Numbered from the stretch's first letter, positions 47,624-58,028 are shown. The stretch: DNA of 64,000 nucleotides from Phycomyces blakesleeanus NRRL 1555(-) (GCF_001638985.1 NW_017265148.1:248001-312000), one strand, 5' to 3'. Numbers and translations are program-made. Notes: a model not told the origin generated them from the sequence alone.

Positions 47624-50600
47624 CAAAAGAATACAAGACAAGAAACGTATAAAATCGTTAAGACTCAACCTCCTAAAAGGCAAGGGGAGATTAACTTTAG
47701 CATCAACTCAGGTGTTTTTACCTGCTCTGAATACGAAAAAGAGTTCAAAAAGCCTTGGTTACTGAAAAGGCATTCGAAGGTTTACCATATAAGTAATCAA
47801 ATGCCAACCAATACTGTACTCGATGAACCCGAGCAGGCCGAATTGATAGTCGAGAACACTATTCCGGATGTTAATGCATTTGATTACTTGAGTGACAAAG
47901 ATGACTCCTCCAGTATTGGGGATGAAGAAGACAACATTGTAGACAAGAAAAACAATATTATTGATAATTTCTTTGATATTGAAATGAACTGTAATCCAGT
48001 TTTCAACGCGTTCTCTGACATGTTTTCTTCTGCTGCTGCTGATGATGAGGTATCAATGACTGATGATGACTCTGAAATCCCAGAAAAAGTCTTTTAGACA
48101 ATTGGCGCTATAAATGACCCTACAAGCTGTTACCCTTTTCGCGATCTTCAAATCATGATCTTTTTTGCTTTTATTGATGGGGATAATGACATGATCTCCC
48201 AGCAAATGTTGAAGAAGATACTGCTTGCGATAAACTTGATCATTAAGATCCAGCAAGAAACTCCCATAGGAAGAACATTTAAGTTACCTCATTTGGATGC
48301 TCTTTTAAATTATCAGGCAAGAAAGAAGTTCAAGATGCCTGTCTTTCCTTCACAAAGAATACCAGTACCTGGATCAAATGGGAATGCATTCGCCCATATT
48401 AACCTTCTGTCCGACCACTTGAGATTTCTTATTGCAAGCCCAAAGAAATCCAAGTTGATCTCGTCCATGTCTGATTGTACCCAAACCAATCGATCTGTTT
48501 GGAACAAGGTGAAAAGTGGAGAACCCACCATCTATTTCAGCAGCCTATGCACACTGTAAATGGTATAGATGTCTGGTTTGGAAACATTGTTTACTTGAAG
48601 ACAAACAATTGCAGCATGTGGTGATCCAGACACTCGGATGTTGGATTTATCACATATAAGAACATATTCATATTGGGATAGCGTAGTAGCTATCATCTTG
48701 TCAGTATAAAATATATATAAACGATTAAGTAATCAGCCCAATAATTATTACAGTTAGTACTGTAGATAATATCTTAAAGATTGTTAAGATAATTATATCA
48801 TACTGCCGGGTAAACTGTGTCAGATCGATATGGAGCTAATTTAGTAGGAAGTCCTAAAGCTCTAGTATAAAAGAGAAAAGAATAGCTAAGAGCTAAAGAA
48901 GTACGATTTATGACTTGATGTCATAATTGTAACACCGACACTAGTTAAGCAGTAAATACACTCTAATAACCAAATATAGTAAAGGAAGAAAGCCTTAAGA
49001 AACTAAGACATAATGACAAGAGCAGATTGTGTTTTCTTATAAAAAGGGACACTTTTTATTTATGAATAAAGACAACTTATATACAGTCTCAAAGTATTTC
49101 TATACGTCTCTATTATCAAATATTTTATTTTTCTATTGTTTCGTACCTGAAATACCACACAGCATTCACTTTTTAGTTGAATTGTTCCACACGGCAAACA
49201 AAAACATTTTTGCAAGAGGGTATCTGGTCAGAGCGATTTTGATTGTATGCTATGGCATTGAGGTTGCTGTTACCAATCTTAGAGTAGAGCAGATCTCTCA
49301 CGTTGACACCACTCCTGTTGAAAGAGATCACTACTACAGTATCTCAAGTAGCCTTACCAGATTGAGTCCTGCTCATGGCTTTCTCCTTTTTGGAGTTCAT
49401 CCATTGAAGAAGTCTATGCCTCTTTCTGTTTTGTCCAGTAATGTAGATTGTGATGCAGTATTTTACAAAGTTAGGATTGTTCCAATCATCCTTTTTACAG
49501 ACGACACTTCTGGCAATCGTTCAAAGCAGTACAATCCATTTGAAAGCTGGTTAATGAGATGCACTGCCTTGCCTTTTAAGGATCGAAATTCGATAGCAAA
49601 CGTCTAGTTTCTTTCTACAATTCCTAGGAAAGATGGTGCAAATGGTATGTCTCTTCTGCCAGCAATCGTTGATGACTTTAAGAAACTCAAGAAAGGTGTA
49701 AAAATGTTCTCCGCTGAAGACAATGAGTATTTTCTGGTTGTTGCTCCCATCCTTTGGATTGAGGCTGACACGCCATATCATTTGGAACTTTGCAGATTGC
49801 TTGGGCCAGCTACCACATTTCCTTGCAGAAGATGATACATCAAACTTAGACATGAAAAAGACTTTGTAAAGGACTTGTTCTACTTCTGTGAATGCCATGA
49901 GAGACGAACTCGAGAGCACTATGTTCTTGCAAACTCATCATCTGGCAAAGACACTGAGATCCCAAATGCTCCAAAAATTGGAATGAACATGCCTGCAAAC
50001 GAGATAAGCTTTAGAGATTGTTTGACTGGCCACTTATTAGAATTGCAGTCATTTGATCCAGAAAAGGATACAACAGTGAAAATCCTCCACATGATACTTC
50101 TTGATGTTGCAAAGTATATGGTGATTGACTTGGTTAAGGTCGTGCTTAAGAATGACACAGCCACAATAGCAAGACTTTCAGAATTCTTGACAGATTACAC
50201 GCAATCAACTGGTCTATCAAGAAAGTTCACCCAAAACTTAAGACATAGTAGTTCATTCCTCAGTAGAGATTTCAAGGTTCTGCTTCAAATACTTCCTGTA
50301 ATTCTGATTACAGAATTCTCTGGAAATCATGAGCTAGACCTTGTAATACCATGCTTTGTTGAACTTGGCCGATTGTGTTCTCTGGTATTTGTTCATCAGG
50401 TGACATCAGACTTTGATAGCTATATTATCAGAGTAGATAATGCAGTGAAGCACTTGATCAGAGCATTGTTTGACTACGATAAAGGAACCAATAATGAGCT
50501 TCACAAGGCATATTGCACCAAGCCAAAAGTTTATTACTTGACACATCTCAAGGAAGATATAATTCGTTTTGGATCAGCCCTCAATTATGAAACAGAAAAG

Positions 50601-51176
50601 GGCAAACAGTTCAATAACCACATTTGCAAACATCTGTTTCATACGAATTGCCAAAACACTTCCAGGGATGTTTGCCTGAAGTTTGCAAAGCAGGTAGCAT
50701 TACAACATGTAATTGACGGTGGGTCATAGATTAATAGCTCTGACAACTGAGAGAAGTCTGGAACTGGAATGGAGAGGTTCATTAAGGACAACAATTAATC
50801 CTTGTTCTATTACACCTTCTTTGGCGGCTTGAGAGAGCTAAAGGATAACAACAACACTGAAGATATTGAAGATGACGCCGTCCAAAACAATAGTTTTGGT
50901 GCGTTTGTTTTTAGAGATGATCCAATCTCTTGCCCTTGTATAGGACTTGTCTCAGGCTCTGTTGTTAAGTTTCTTAGCATTGTTCCTCGTACAGATAATG
51001 ACAGAAACAATAACTATGCCAAGGCTGTAATGACAGATGAGCATTCTGATGTTGCTACTATGAATCTCGTTTGTAAGTTAGATTTGCACATTTTCCGCAA
51101 CCCACTTTACATTATAAATTTAAGCAAGTTTGGTTTCTACTGGTTCATTTTCAATAATATTCTTTTTGATGAATAA
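47624..51176 (+). pseudogene. C2H2 zinc-finger, Tnp2-like gene, broken by stops and an LTR
   Basis: The product begins with one C2H2-like finger (FTCSEYEKEFKKPWLLKRHS; the second Cys is Tyr). An acidic region and a long conserved body follow: VDTTPVERDHYYSISSSLTR, IILFTDDTSGNRSKQYNPFE, APILWIEADTPYHLELCRLL with FPCRRC, and TTVKILHMILLDVAKYM. I recall the DDTSGN and PVEILH motifs from large uncharacterised families in basidiomycetes and mucoromycetes. Damage: stops at 48095, 49605, 49833, 50727 and several near 50748-50801, one frame change near 48535 and a family A LTR at 48617. After removing the LTR and one duplication the frame continues across the site. The function is not established; I infer a Tnp2-related transposase from motif order. 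Confidence 0.65.
48617..49159 (+). mobile_element. Solo LTR, family A (543 bp), in the zinc-finger gene
   Basis: Runs from TGTGGTGATCC to AAATACCACA with the 5-bp duplication CAGCA (48612-48616 and 49160-49164). TATAAAAAGGG lies near 49038 and AATAAA near 49064, marking U3/R and the polyadenylation signal. Removing it restores the reading NNCSIHFLVELFH. Confidence 0.93.
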
Positions 51177-52258
51177 AATGATGCTACTTCTTTATTATTA
51201 TTATAATTATTATTTGAACCTTCTGTTTTCTTTTTCTCAACATCAATTTTTTTGCGTAATTTCTGTGAAGTCATTTCTTGGTTACTCAAACCAACCCTCA
51301 ACTTTCCTTAATAAATCCTTTATCTCACTTAAACACTTTCTGACTTCTCTAACAGTTTTTTTCTCTTACTTTAAAAGCCCACAAGTAGTACTGAACTTAA
51401 TTTTATCCTTTATTTGGATGAAAAAAATTGAGTACAAAAACAAATTATAATATTTTGGCCTCTAAGCCAATCATATTGCTTAGGTGCCAATTTTCACCTA
51501 AAATGATACCAAAAATCTCTGCTGGTATATAAAATTAGGGGAAAGAGATATAATGTTTTTAGTGGGTGACAGATGTTTCTGAGATGACGATATAGATAGG
51601 TATTCTAATTTTAAGGAACGGAATGAAATTGGGGGTTTGGGTATAAGGGCTATTGGGAATAAGATTTCCCAAGAAACCTGAGGGGACCACTCCTGTCCCT
51701 CGAGGCATGTCACTCAGTTGACTCACCGTCAATGTCAATGTCCATGAGTCTGGTACCACCCATCACGGCTCACCACTGGACCAAACCACCAAAGCAACCC
51801 ACTGTCCAGTATCCATCACTAGAAACTGGCTAACGTTGGACCTGTCTATAACACACGTTACAAAAGAGTGTCGTAGCTGGCAAGTTGGGGCTTGAACAAA
51901 AGAGGAGATTCAAACCAATTGTTCCAAAAAGAGAAAAGGGCAAACGAATCTCTTTTTGTAACTAATTACTTTGACTCTCACTGACATTCTCATATAGTAG
52001 AAACAATAATTCAATTAACATTCTTACAGATGAGGCATTATATCAAATAAGACGCCAAGACAAACATTCCAAATAATTAGTATAAATATCAATAGCAATG
52101 TTCATAATAAAATCATCTTTTTATCTACTATATTATTTTGTCTGTTTGATTGTACTTCTTTAAGTATACTTCTTTATTATCAAGTATACTTCTTTGCCTG
52201 TTTTTATATTGCCTGGCTATTGATTTATTAGCTTAATGCTCCCCGATAAGAGAGAATG
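51177..52258. other. Intergenic, no gene seen
   Basis: About 1.1 kb without a supportable gene. A small palindrome (TAGGTGCCAATTTTCACCTA) lies at 51481-51500. The stretch 51660-51900 is less AT-rich than its surroundings but shows no domain. Sequence immediately left of 52259 would be the native upstream flank of the tRNA-Val gene. Confidence 0.4.
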
Positions 52259-52273
52259 GGTTTCTTGGTGTAG
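52259..52273 (+). repeat. 5' fragment of tRNA-Val, left copy of the LINE target duplication
   Basis: GGTTTCTTGGTGTAG is identical to the first 15 nucleotides of the complete tRNA-Val gene at 57494. It is the left half of the target-site duplication made by the LINE. Confidence 0.9.
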
Positions 52274-52659
52274 GTAAAAGATTTTTATTGAAAAGCTAGT
52301 GGGCACATGCACTATACAGCTATTGCCCGCCTTTAAGAGTACAAAAAAGAATAATAGAAAGGAAAAAAACCCAAGGGGGAAAATGGGAAAAACTAGAAAG
52401 GGAAACTAAGCTAGGGGATACAAAAAAAGGGAGATAAAAATAAAATATGAAGCATGCATGAAATTCATGCAATAAATGGAAACTAAGACTAATACAGATC
52501 TAAACTAAAAATAAAAGGAGATGGCCAGTCTCATTTGGGTAGCCAGTTCAAGAAGAGTTGTCCTCTGTCTGTTGTAGCATGATCAGCAAGATCAACCTCA
52601 GGGAGACAGATCTGTTCTATGTCCAACATGATTCTACAAAGAATTGGCCAAGTAAAGAT

Positions 52660-55600
52660 CTAGAAGGCATTGTTCTTGTTGTTTTTAAGTTTCTTCAGAG
52701 GCAGCATATTGAGTACATAATCAATAGGATTGGGTTGTACTGTAGAATAGAGATGGAGACGAATTGCAGCTCCAGTGCACTCAATGACATGATGATGGCT
52801 AGTGGTATGCAATCCACAGGAACAAGGTTGAGAACGTCCAGGAAGCCACCCCATACGCCAGCGTATGAATCTACTACGTTCATAGTTAGTCATGGGAAGC
52901 CAGAGAATAGGGTCAACACCAAGAGAAGGATGGCAAGCAGAGAGAAGTATTTGTTGAGAGCGTTGCAAGGAGAGGCCCTGGTTCAAAAATGAATGAATGG
53001 CATGCTTGCAAGCTTTAGAATCAGCATTCTGACGATTGGAGAGAGACAACCAAATGGGATTAGCTAAAACCTTAAACCATTGGTGTGCTGGGTTTGTAAG
53101 AACAGGTCGAAGAAGAGTAAACAGAGCCTCATCAGGCAACCAGAAAGCACAATATACAAACTTGAAACCAAGAGTCAAGATCCTCTCCCTCATGCTAGGA
53201 AGATTCCCAAGGTGATGGAAAACAGATGTAGAAGATGTGGAGTGACCTCCAAAAATCACGTGTAAGCATGTGTTCTGGGCCTTTTCAAACACAGCAACTT
53301 GTTTGATGTTGAAGCAGGATATTGCCAGGCCATACTCAAATTGTGGACGAATAAACTGGCGATACAAACGAATTGAGAGTAGACGTGACAACCCAGTGTG
53401 ATTGACACCAAGTGATTGAAGAGCACGCATGCTGTTGATAGCAGAGACACAATTACGAGAGATGAGAAGAGATGGATCAATAGTCCCCTTTGCTGAGAAG
53501 GGAACACCAAGGTAAGGAAACGAATGAGCATGAGGAATAGGCACATTGTAGAGAGAGAATGACAAAGGAGAAAGAGAACAAGAATGGTGAAGGATCATGC
53601 ACTTGGTGGGACTCCAATGATATCCTAGCTCTTGAGAATGTTGTTCAGCAGAATTCAGAATGACAGGCATAGCTTCTGGTGTAGCAATGATGGCAACATT
53701 GTCAGCAAAAAGTAGTGAATTGACTAATTGATCATTGAGTCTTGTGACAGCAGTCTGATTAAATACTGTGTTACAAAGTTCCCCTGCAGCACAAAGAGCA
53801 ACTGGTAAAGAATTTATGTACACAGAATAAAGGTGGGGAGAAAGCACAGATCCTTGCATAACGCCAGTCAATGGTTGGAATGATCTGGATGTTGCACCAG
53901 AAAGCAACACCTCAACTTGAACATTGTCAAAAAGACTTTGTAACAAAGCTAACATAGCATCAGAGGCAAGAGGACGTAATGATGTCCATACTACAGAACG
54001 ATCAACAGTGTCATATGCAGACTTGATATCAAGAAAAGCCAAGACTGGTGGTGCTTTGAATAGAGCTGTGTGACGACGAACCATCTCATGGAGACAAAGA
54101 ACTTGATCAAGGGAGCTACGTTGACATTGGAATCCACCCTGTGCAATGTCAATTGTTGGAGACACATCTTCAAGAGGAAACTGTAGACAATATTCTATGG
54201 CTTTTCTCAGGATAGACGTTAAGCTAATGGGACGATAGTTAGCAGGGTCCTGAGTGTCACCCTTTTTAAAGATGGGGACAACTTGTGCAGTACGCCATGC
54301 AAGAGGTGCAGAACCCCATTGCCAACAAAGCTGGAACAAAAGACAAAGAACAGGAGAGACTTGCTTAACAATTGGGTGAAGCATTTCAGCACGAAGATGG
54401 TCAACACCAGGAGCCTTGCGTGTAGGAAGCTTGAGAATTGCACTCTCTACAGAAAGATGAGTAAAAGGACATGATTCATCAATTGCAATTGGTGATGAAA
54501 TCATCACTGTCTGGTCTGGAGGGCGGCGTGCAGGAAGAAATTGACCTGAGAAAATCTGTTGAAGATGATCAGCCATTTTGTTAGCAGCTACTTGAGGTCC
54601 ACCCGGATCCACAAAGACAGGACTGGTTTGACGATGGCTTTTAATATGTTTCATTGTTGCTGTTGTCTTTGCAAAGTCTTGTGTTGCCAATTTGTTGCAG
54701 AATTCTTTCCATGTTTCATGTCGACGACGCTGGACTGATAACCTAACAGCATGACATGCATCCTGATGGCGCATCCAGCATATAGCCTTCTGCAAACCAC
54801 TAGAATGATGCCAGCATTGGTAGCTGCGTTCTCTCAGATCCATTGCTTCTTGAAGGTCCACTGACCAGAACCAGTACTTTTGCATGGTACGTGGTGTACG
54901 ATGACCAACAGCAGTGTCCAGAGTATCATAGATAGCTTGAGCAAAAGCAGAGCACAGAGAATCTACAGGAGGAGGAGAAGAAGAAGAAAGGAAAGCACTG
55001 AACTGCTCTGTCAGATCGTCCAATGACCCAGAAGCTGTATCAATGTAGATCTTGAGAGTGTCAGGCTGAGCAAGCTTGGAAAGATTCCAAAGTAGGCGCG
55101 GATGGCTAGTAGGGGGAGGGGGAGGTAAAACATAGGGAGTGAAAGTGAGGTTGACCATTTTGTGATCAGAGCCTAAAGAAAGATCAGAACGAATTTGCAT
55201 AGAAGGATTGAGAAGGGGGGACGTAGAAAGAAATAAATCAATGACACTGGAACGTGAGATACCAGAGCCACCAGAAAGAAAGGTAGGAATACCAAATGCA
55301 AGTAATTCATTCCAACAAGTGAGACCAGTTGCCTGGATCCACTGAAGAAAAGAAGTTCCTCGCAAAGTGATAGTATGGTCACCAAGAAAGGATCCCATAC
55401 GTGAATTAAAATCACCACAAAAAATAGTGTTAGAAGAAGGAATAGAAGAAGAAGAGAGGGGGAGGTTATAAAGAATAGAAATTGCATCATCAGCAGAAAG
55501 AGAAGGGGGAAGATAAATGCAATGAATAAGAAAATCAAATACAATACAAGAAAGAACATAAGGAGAAGAAGAAGGAACAATAGAAATGGGGTAAGGGAAA

Positions 55601-55827
55601 GAAGGATTTACAAGAAGAGAAATACCCATGCAGCCACGGCTAGCATTGGGGACAGACTGACCATAGGTATGGTACTGCTGCCAAGAAGTAGGATAACGAT
55701 GGGGGGACAAAAGCCACGTTTCAGTGATAAAAAGAAGGGAAGTAAGTGGAGCATATGAAAGGATCGTAGGTATGGTCTGTTTTGCAAGACCATTTGCATT
55801 CCATAATGTAATTGTTACTGGATTCAT
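52660..55827 (-). CDS. LINE ORF2: AP endonuclease and reverse transcriptase
   Basis: A 1055-residue polyprotein for target-primed reverse transcription. The N-terminal apurinic-type endonuclease shows LWNANGLAK, FITETWLL, FCGDFNSRMG and LGSDHKMVNL. The RT has VPIFKKGDTQDPANYRPISL, FLDIKSAYDTVD, GVMQGSVLSP and LLFADNVAII. The last should read FADD; here residue 710 (codon AAT at 53698-53700) is Asn, which should cripple catalysis. The C-terminus carries a Cys/His cluster (CSCGLHTTSHHHVIEC), common in fungal and other LINEs. No RNase H domain was recognised. Its ATG overlaps the stop of ORF1 as ATGA, suggesting translation by termination-reinitiation. Confidence 0.93.
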   Translation of the reverse strand: MNPVTITLWNANGLAKQTIPTILSYAPLTSLLFITETWLLSPHRYPTSWQQYHTYGQSVPNASRGCMGISLLVNPSFPYPISIVPSSSPYVLSCIVFDFLIHCIYLPPSLSADDAISILYNLPLSSSSIPSSNTIFCGDFNSRMGSFLGDHTITLRGTSFLQWIQATGLTCWNELLAFGIPTFLSGGSGISRSSVIDLFLSTSPLLNPSMQIRSDLSLGSDHKMVNLTFTPYVLPPPPPTSHPRLLWNLSKLAQPDTLKIYIDTASGSLDDLTEQFSAFLSSSSPPPVDSLCSAFAQAIYDTLDTAVGHRTPRTMQKYWFWSVDLQEAMDLRERSYQCWHHSSGLQKAICWMRHQDACHAVRLSVQRRRHETWKEFCNKLATQDFAKTTATMKHIKSHRQTSPVFVDPGGPQVAANKMADHLQQIFSGQFLPARRPPDQTVMISSPIAIDESCPFTHLSVESAILKLPTRKAPGVDHLRAEMLHPIVKQVSPVLCLLFQLCWQWGSAPLAWRTAQVVPIFKKGDTQDPANYRPISLTSILRKAIEYCLQFPLEDVSPTIDIAQGGFQCQRSSLDQVLCLHEMVRRHTALFKAPPVLAFLDIKSAYDTVDRSVVWTSLRPLASDAMLALLQSLFDNVQVEVLLSGATSRSFQPLTGVMQGSVLSPHLYSVYINSLPVALCAAGELCNTVFNQTAVTRLNDQLVNSLLFADNVAIIATPEAMPVILNSAEQHSQELGYHWSPTKCMILHHSCSLSPLSFSLYNVPIPHAHSFPYLGVPFSAKGTIDPSLLISRNCVSAINSMRALQSLGVNHTGLSRLLSIRLYRQFIRPQFEYGLAISCFNIKQVAVFEKAQNTCLHVIFGGHSTSSTSVFHHLGNLPSMRERILTLGFKFVYCAFWLPDEALFTLLRPVLTNPAHQWFKVLANPIWLSLSNRQNADSKACKHAIHSFLNQGLSLQRSQQILLSACHPSLGVDPILWLPMTNYERSRFIRWRMGWLPGRSQPCSCGLHTTSHHHVIECTGAAIRLHLYSTVQPNPIDYVLNMLPLKKLKNNKNNAF

Positions 55828-57365
55828 AGATCAGAGAATGAAGGGATGGTGATGCTGGCAGTATGTATAGAGATGTCCAAGTCTTTTTTGGTGGGTCGTG
55901 GGGGAACAATCTCAGCTAGTTGGTCATCACTAATCCATCCCTGAGAGCAAAAGGAACGTGCAACAGCAAACTTGACAGGAGCCCTAATGAATTCAATGGC
56001 ACGTAGCATACGATCATTGTGAACATGTATAGCTTTTGTTGCCCTATCATCAAGTGAAAGAGAGGCCAGAGCTGGGTCACGGGGGTGAACAGGGTCCAGA
56101 GGATCAAAGTTATCCAAAGTAGTAACACCATAACTCGCCAAGATAGTCTTGAGCTCAGGAGCATACTCATTATGTACAAGCATTCCCATCACCTTACGAT
56201 CAGAATAGTGGAGATCCAGCACACGTGCATTGTCTATCTTTAATTTCCTAAGACGTTGACGTTGAGTACTAATGGGGAGACGGATAGCATTAGGTACATA
56301 AACAATTTGAAACCCCTGATCAGCATTTTCTTTAATTGTCATGCCACGAACAACAGCAGCAATGGCCCTAGCAGTTGGAGCCCTTTTACGTGGTGTTTTA
56401 GAAACGAAAGTCTTGGTGGGTTCAGTGGAATGATGGGTCTGGGATGCAGGAAGTGATGGAAAATCAGCCTGAGAAACAACTGGAACAGAGGCAGCAATAG
56501 TAGCATATTTGGATGCTGCAGCACCAACAGAAAAATCAACATTCTCCTTTGTCAAACGTGCAATAGTGGCGTTTGCAGTAGCAAGAGCCTTACGCAACTC
56601 AATGTTCTCTTTTTGAACAGCCTCCAATGCAGAAAGACGTTCATCATAAGCCTGGAAACGGTCCCAAATATCCTGAAGAGTGGGCATTACAGTTGGAAGA
56701 ACAGGTGCAATGTCAGATTCAATTTCATGGATATCTGCCATGGAAATACTATGACCCAAGATGGAAACAGAAGGGGACACAACAGGCTCACTTGCAGAAT
56801 GAACTTCAGGAATTTTGTGTTGGACTGCATTGATCAAAGATTGCATGGATGAAGCAGTAAATGTTGCACCACATTTGCATTTAAACTGTGGGCTACCAGT
56901 ACGAGAAGTAGACCCATTAGAAACAATTTTGCCTGTAGTCTGGCAATGTGAACAGGACAAAACATTGTGCAATTTTTTAAAGTCTGCCTTGAGGCCAGAC
57001 AAAATGAGAGCAGTGGGAGTAGGGCGGCCAGTGGAATTAATCACCTGTTTTTGGGAACCAATCATTGTTGGAGGAGCTTGAAAAAAAAATTCGTGGGAAC
57101 CAGGAGCAGGCAAAGCAGAAAAAGAAAGGTCTGAAACTGGGACAAAAAAGTGCGAAGTTGATGGTAAAACACCAGAACCACCTTCAGAGAAGGAGAAAAG
57201 AGCTGGAGACGATAACAGAGGTACAGGCAATCGAGATGTAGTTGGAGATGCTGACAATCTTGAGTGATTTCGGCGCAGATGTGAAGATGATTGCAATGAT
57301 GATTCCAACAATTTGAAAAAAAAGTCAATTAAAAAAAATGAAAATTGGTAGATATATAAAAACAA
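55824..57365 (-). CDS. LINE ORF1: Gag-like nucleic-acid-binding protein
   Basis: 513 residues from the first ATG. The first 40 residues are hydrophobic and Phe-rich, so translation may really start at a later Met such as MIGSQKQVINSTGRP near 57064. A zinc-ribbon-like pair (CSHCQTTGKIVSN and FKCKCGATF) is followed by a coiled coil (YDERLSALEAVQKENIELRK) and a basic stretch (KTPRKRAPTARAIAA). The C-terminal half is globular and unrecognised. ORF1 proteins of this type bind element RNA and form particles. It ends in ATGA shared with ORF2. Confidence 0.85.
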   Translation of the reverse strand: MFLYIYQFSFFLIDFFFKLLESSLQSSSHLRRNHSRLSASPTTSRLPVPLLSSPALFSFSEGGSGVLPSTSHFFVPVSDLSFSALPAPGSHEFFFQAPPTMIGSQKQVINSTGRPTPTALILSGLKADFKKLHNVLSCSHCQTTGKIVSNGSTSRTGSPQFKCKCGATFTASSMQSLINAVQHKIPEVHSASEPVVSPSVSILGHSISMADIHEIESDIAPVLPTVMPTLQDIWDRFQAYDERLSALEAVQKENIELRKALATANATIARLTKENVDFSVGAAASKYATIAASVPVVSQADFPSLPASQTHHSTEPTKTFVSKTPRKRAPTARAIAAVVRGMTIKENADQGFQIVYVPNAIRLPISTQRQRLRKLKIDNARVLDLHYSDRKVMGMLVHNEYAPELKTILASYGVTTLDNFDPLDPVHPRDPALASLSLDDRATKAIHVHNDRMLRAIEFIRAPVKFAVARSFCSQGWISDDQLAEIVPPRPTKKDLDISIHTASITIPSFSDL

Positions 57366-57493
57366 CTATGACAATCAATCCTGCTGCAAAAAACAGATAG
57401 GTTTGATATAGTAGTTATAGAGAAAAAGAGGTAAAAGTAAAACTGTGCGGGGTTTGAAGTTAAAAAATAATTTGGTTGTGGAAGAGAGTGTGT

Positions 57494-57567
57494 GGTTTCT
57501 TGGTGTAGTTGGTTATCACGTCTGTCTAACACACAGACGGTCGCCAGTTCAAGTCTGGCAGAAATCA
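57494..57567 (+). tRNA. tRNA-Val (anticodon AAC)
   Basis: The cloverleaf is readable by eye. Acceptor stem GGTTTCT/AGAAATC (one G-T pair), D-arm GTGTAGTTGGTTATCAC, anticodon stem TCTGT/ACAGA with loop CTAACAC (AAC), T-stem GCCAG/CTGGC with loop TTCAAGT, discriminator A at 57567. There is no intron. The internal A and B boxes are intact. A six-T Pol III terminator follows directly. The upstream flank is now the LINE 5' end. Confidence 0.95.
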
Positions 57568-57573
57568 TTTTTT
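57568..57573 (+). terminator. Pol III terminator of tRNA-Val
   Basis: Six T directly after the discriminator base, the usual RNA polymerase III stop. Confidence 0.85.
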
Positions 57574-57606
57574 GACTTTCCTGATCTTGTGTTGGTGTCG
57601 GACATT

Positions 57607-58026
57607 TGTCATTCCTGATCTGGGTTGGTCTTCCTTTTACTATAACAAAGTCAAAAGGTCAAACCCACTGGGGGATCAAGGAGTATACATAAAATCAAAG
57701 AGAGGATAAAAGATGTTTTTTATTGATATGAATTGAATTGTCTTATATAGCTTTCTAGACTAATACTGCACATTATCCACAGTAACATCTTCCTGAGCAT
57801 TAACTGCAGTATAATGACTCTTCTTTTATTTAAATATAATATAATAGCTACTGCGGATAATGTGCAGTATTAGTCTAGAAAGCTATATAAGACAATTCAA
57901 TTCATATCAATAAAAAACATCTTTTATCCTCTCTTTGATTTTATGTATACTCCTTGATCCCCCAGTGGGTTTGACCTTTTGACTTTGTTATAGTAAAAGG
58001 AAGACCCACCCAAATTGGGAATGGCA
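57607..58026 (+). repeat. Near-palindromic 5' LTR of a Ty3-like element
   Basis: Runs from TGTCATTCC to GGGAATGGCA and is followed two bases later by a primer-binding-like site. The left arm (57607 to about 57782) is the inverse of the right arm (about 57850 to 58026), leaving a 67-bp loop. The right arm holds CTATATAAGAC and AATAAA in the forward sense; the left arm holds the same signals on the other strand. The 3' LTR would be outside the window. Confidence 0.7.
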
Positions 58027-58028
58027 AT

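Larger units (their letters stand above)
52274..57493 (-). mobile_element. LINE (non-LTR retrotransposon) inserted in a tRNA-Val gene
   Basis: About 5.2 kb, bounded by a 15-bp duplication of the tRNA-Val 5' end (52259-52273 and 57494-57508). Two ORFs lie on the minus strand: ORF1 at 57365-55824 and ORF2 at 55827-52660. About 390 bp of 3' untranslated region follows ORF2 and ends ATAAAAATCTTTTAC against the target, without a long poly-A. Both ORFs are open along their full length. One RT residue is abnormal, so the copy is probably recent but inactive. Confidence 0.88.

Noticed and set aside
41716..49159. A full-length LTR retrotransposon between the two family A LTRs
   Set aside because: The sequence between them is other elements with their own structure, and the LTR at 48617 has its own duplication. 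They are separate solo LTRs.
46150..51900. CACTA ends for the zinc-finger gene (CACTAAAA near 46157 and its inverse near 51560; CACTAGAAAC near 46913 and 51815)
   Set aside because: The first pair agrees over only about 8 bases and the flanks do not match. The second pair is in direct, not inverted, orientation.
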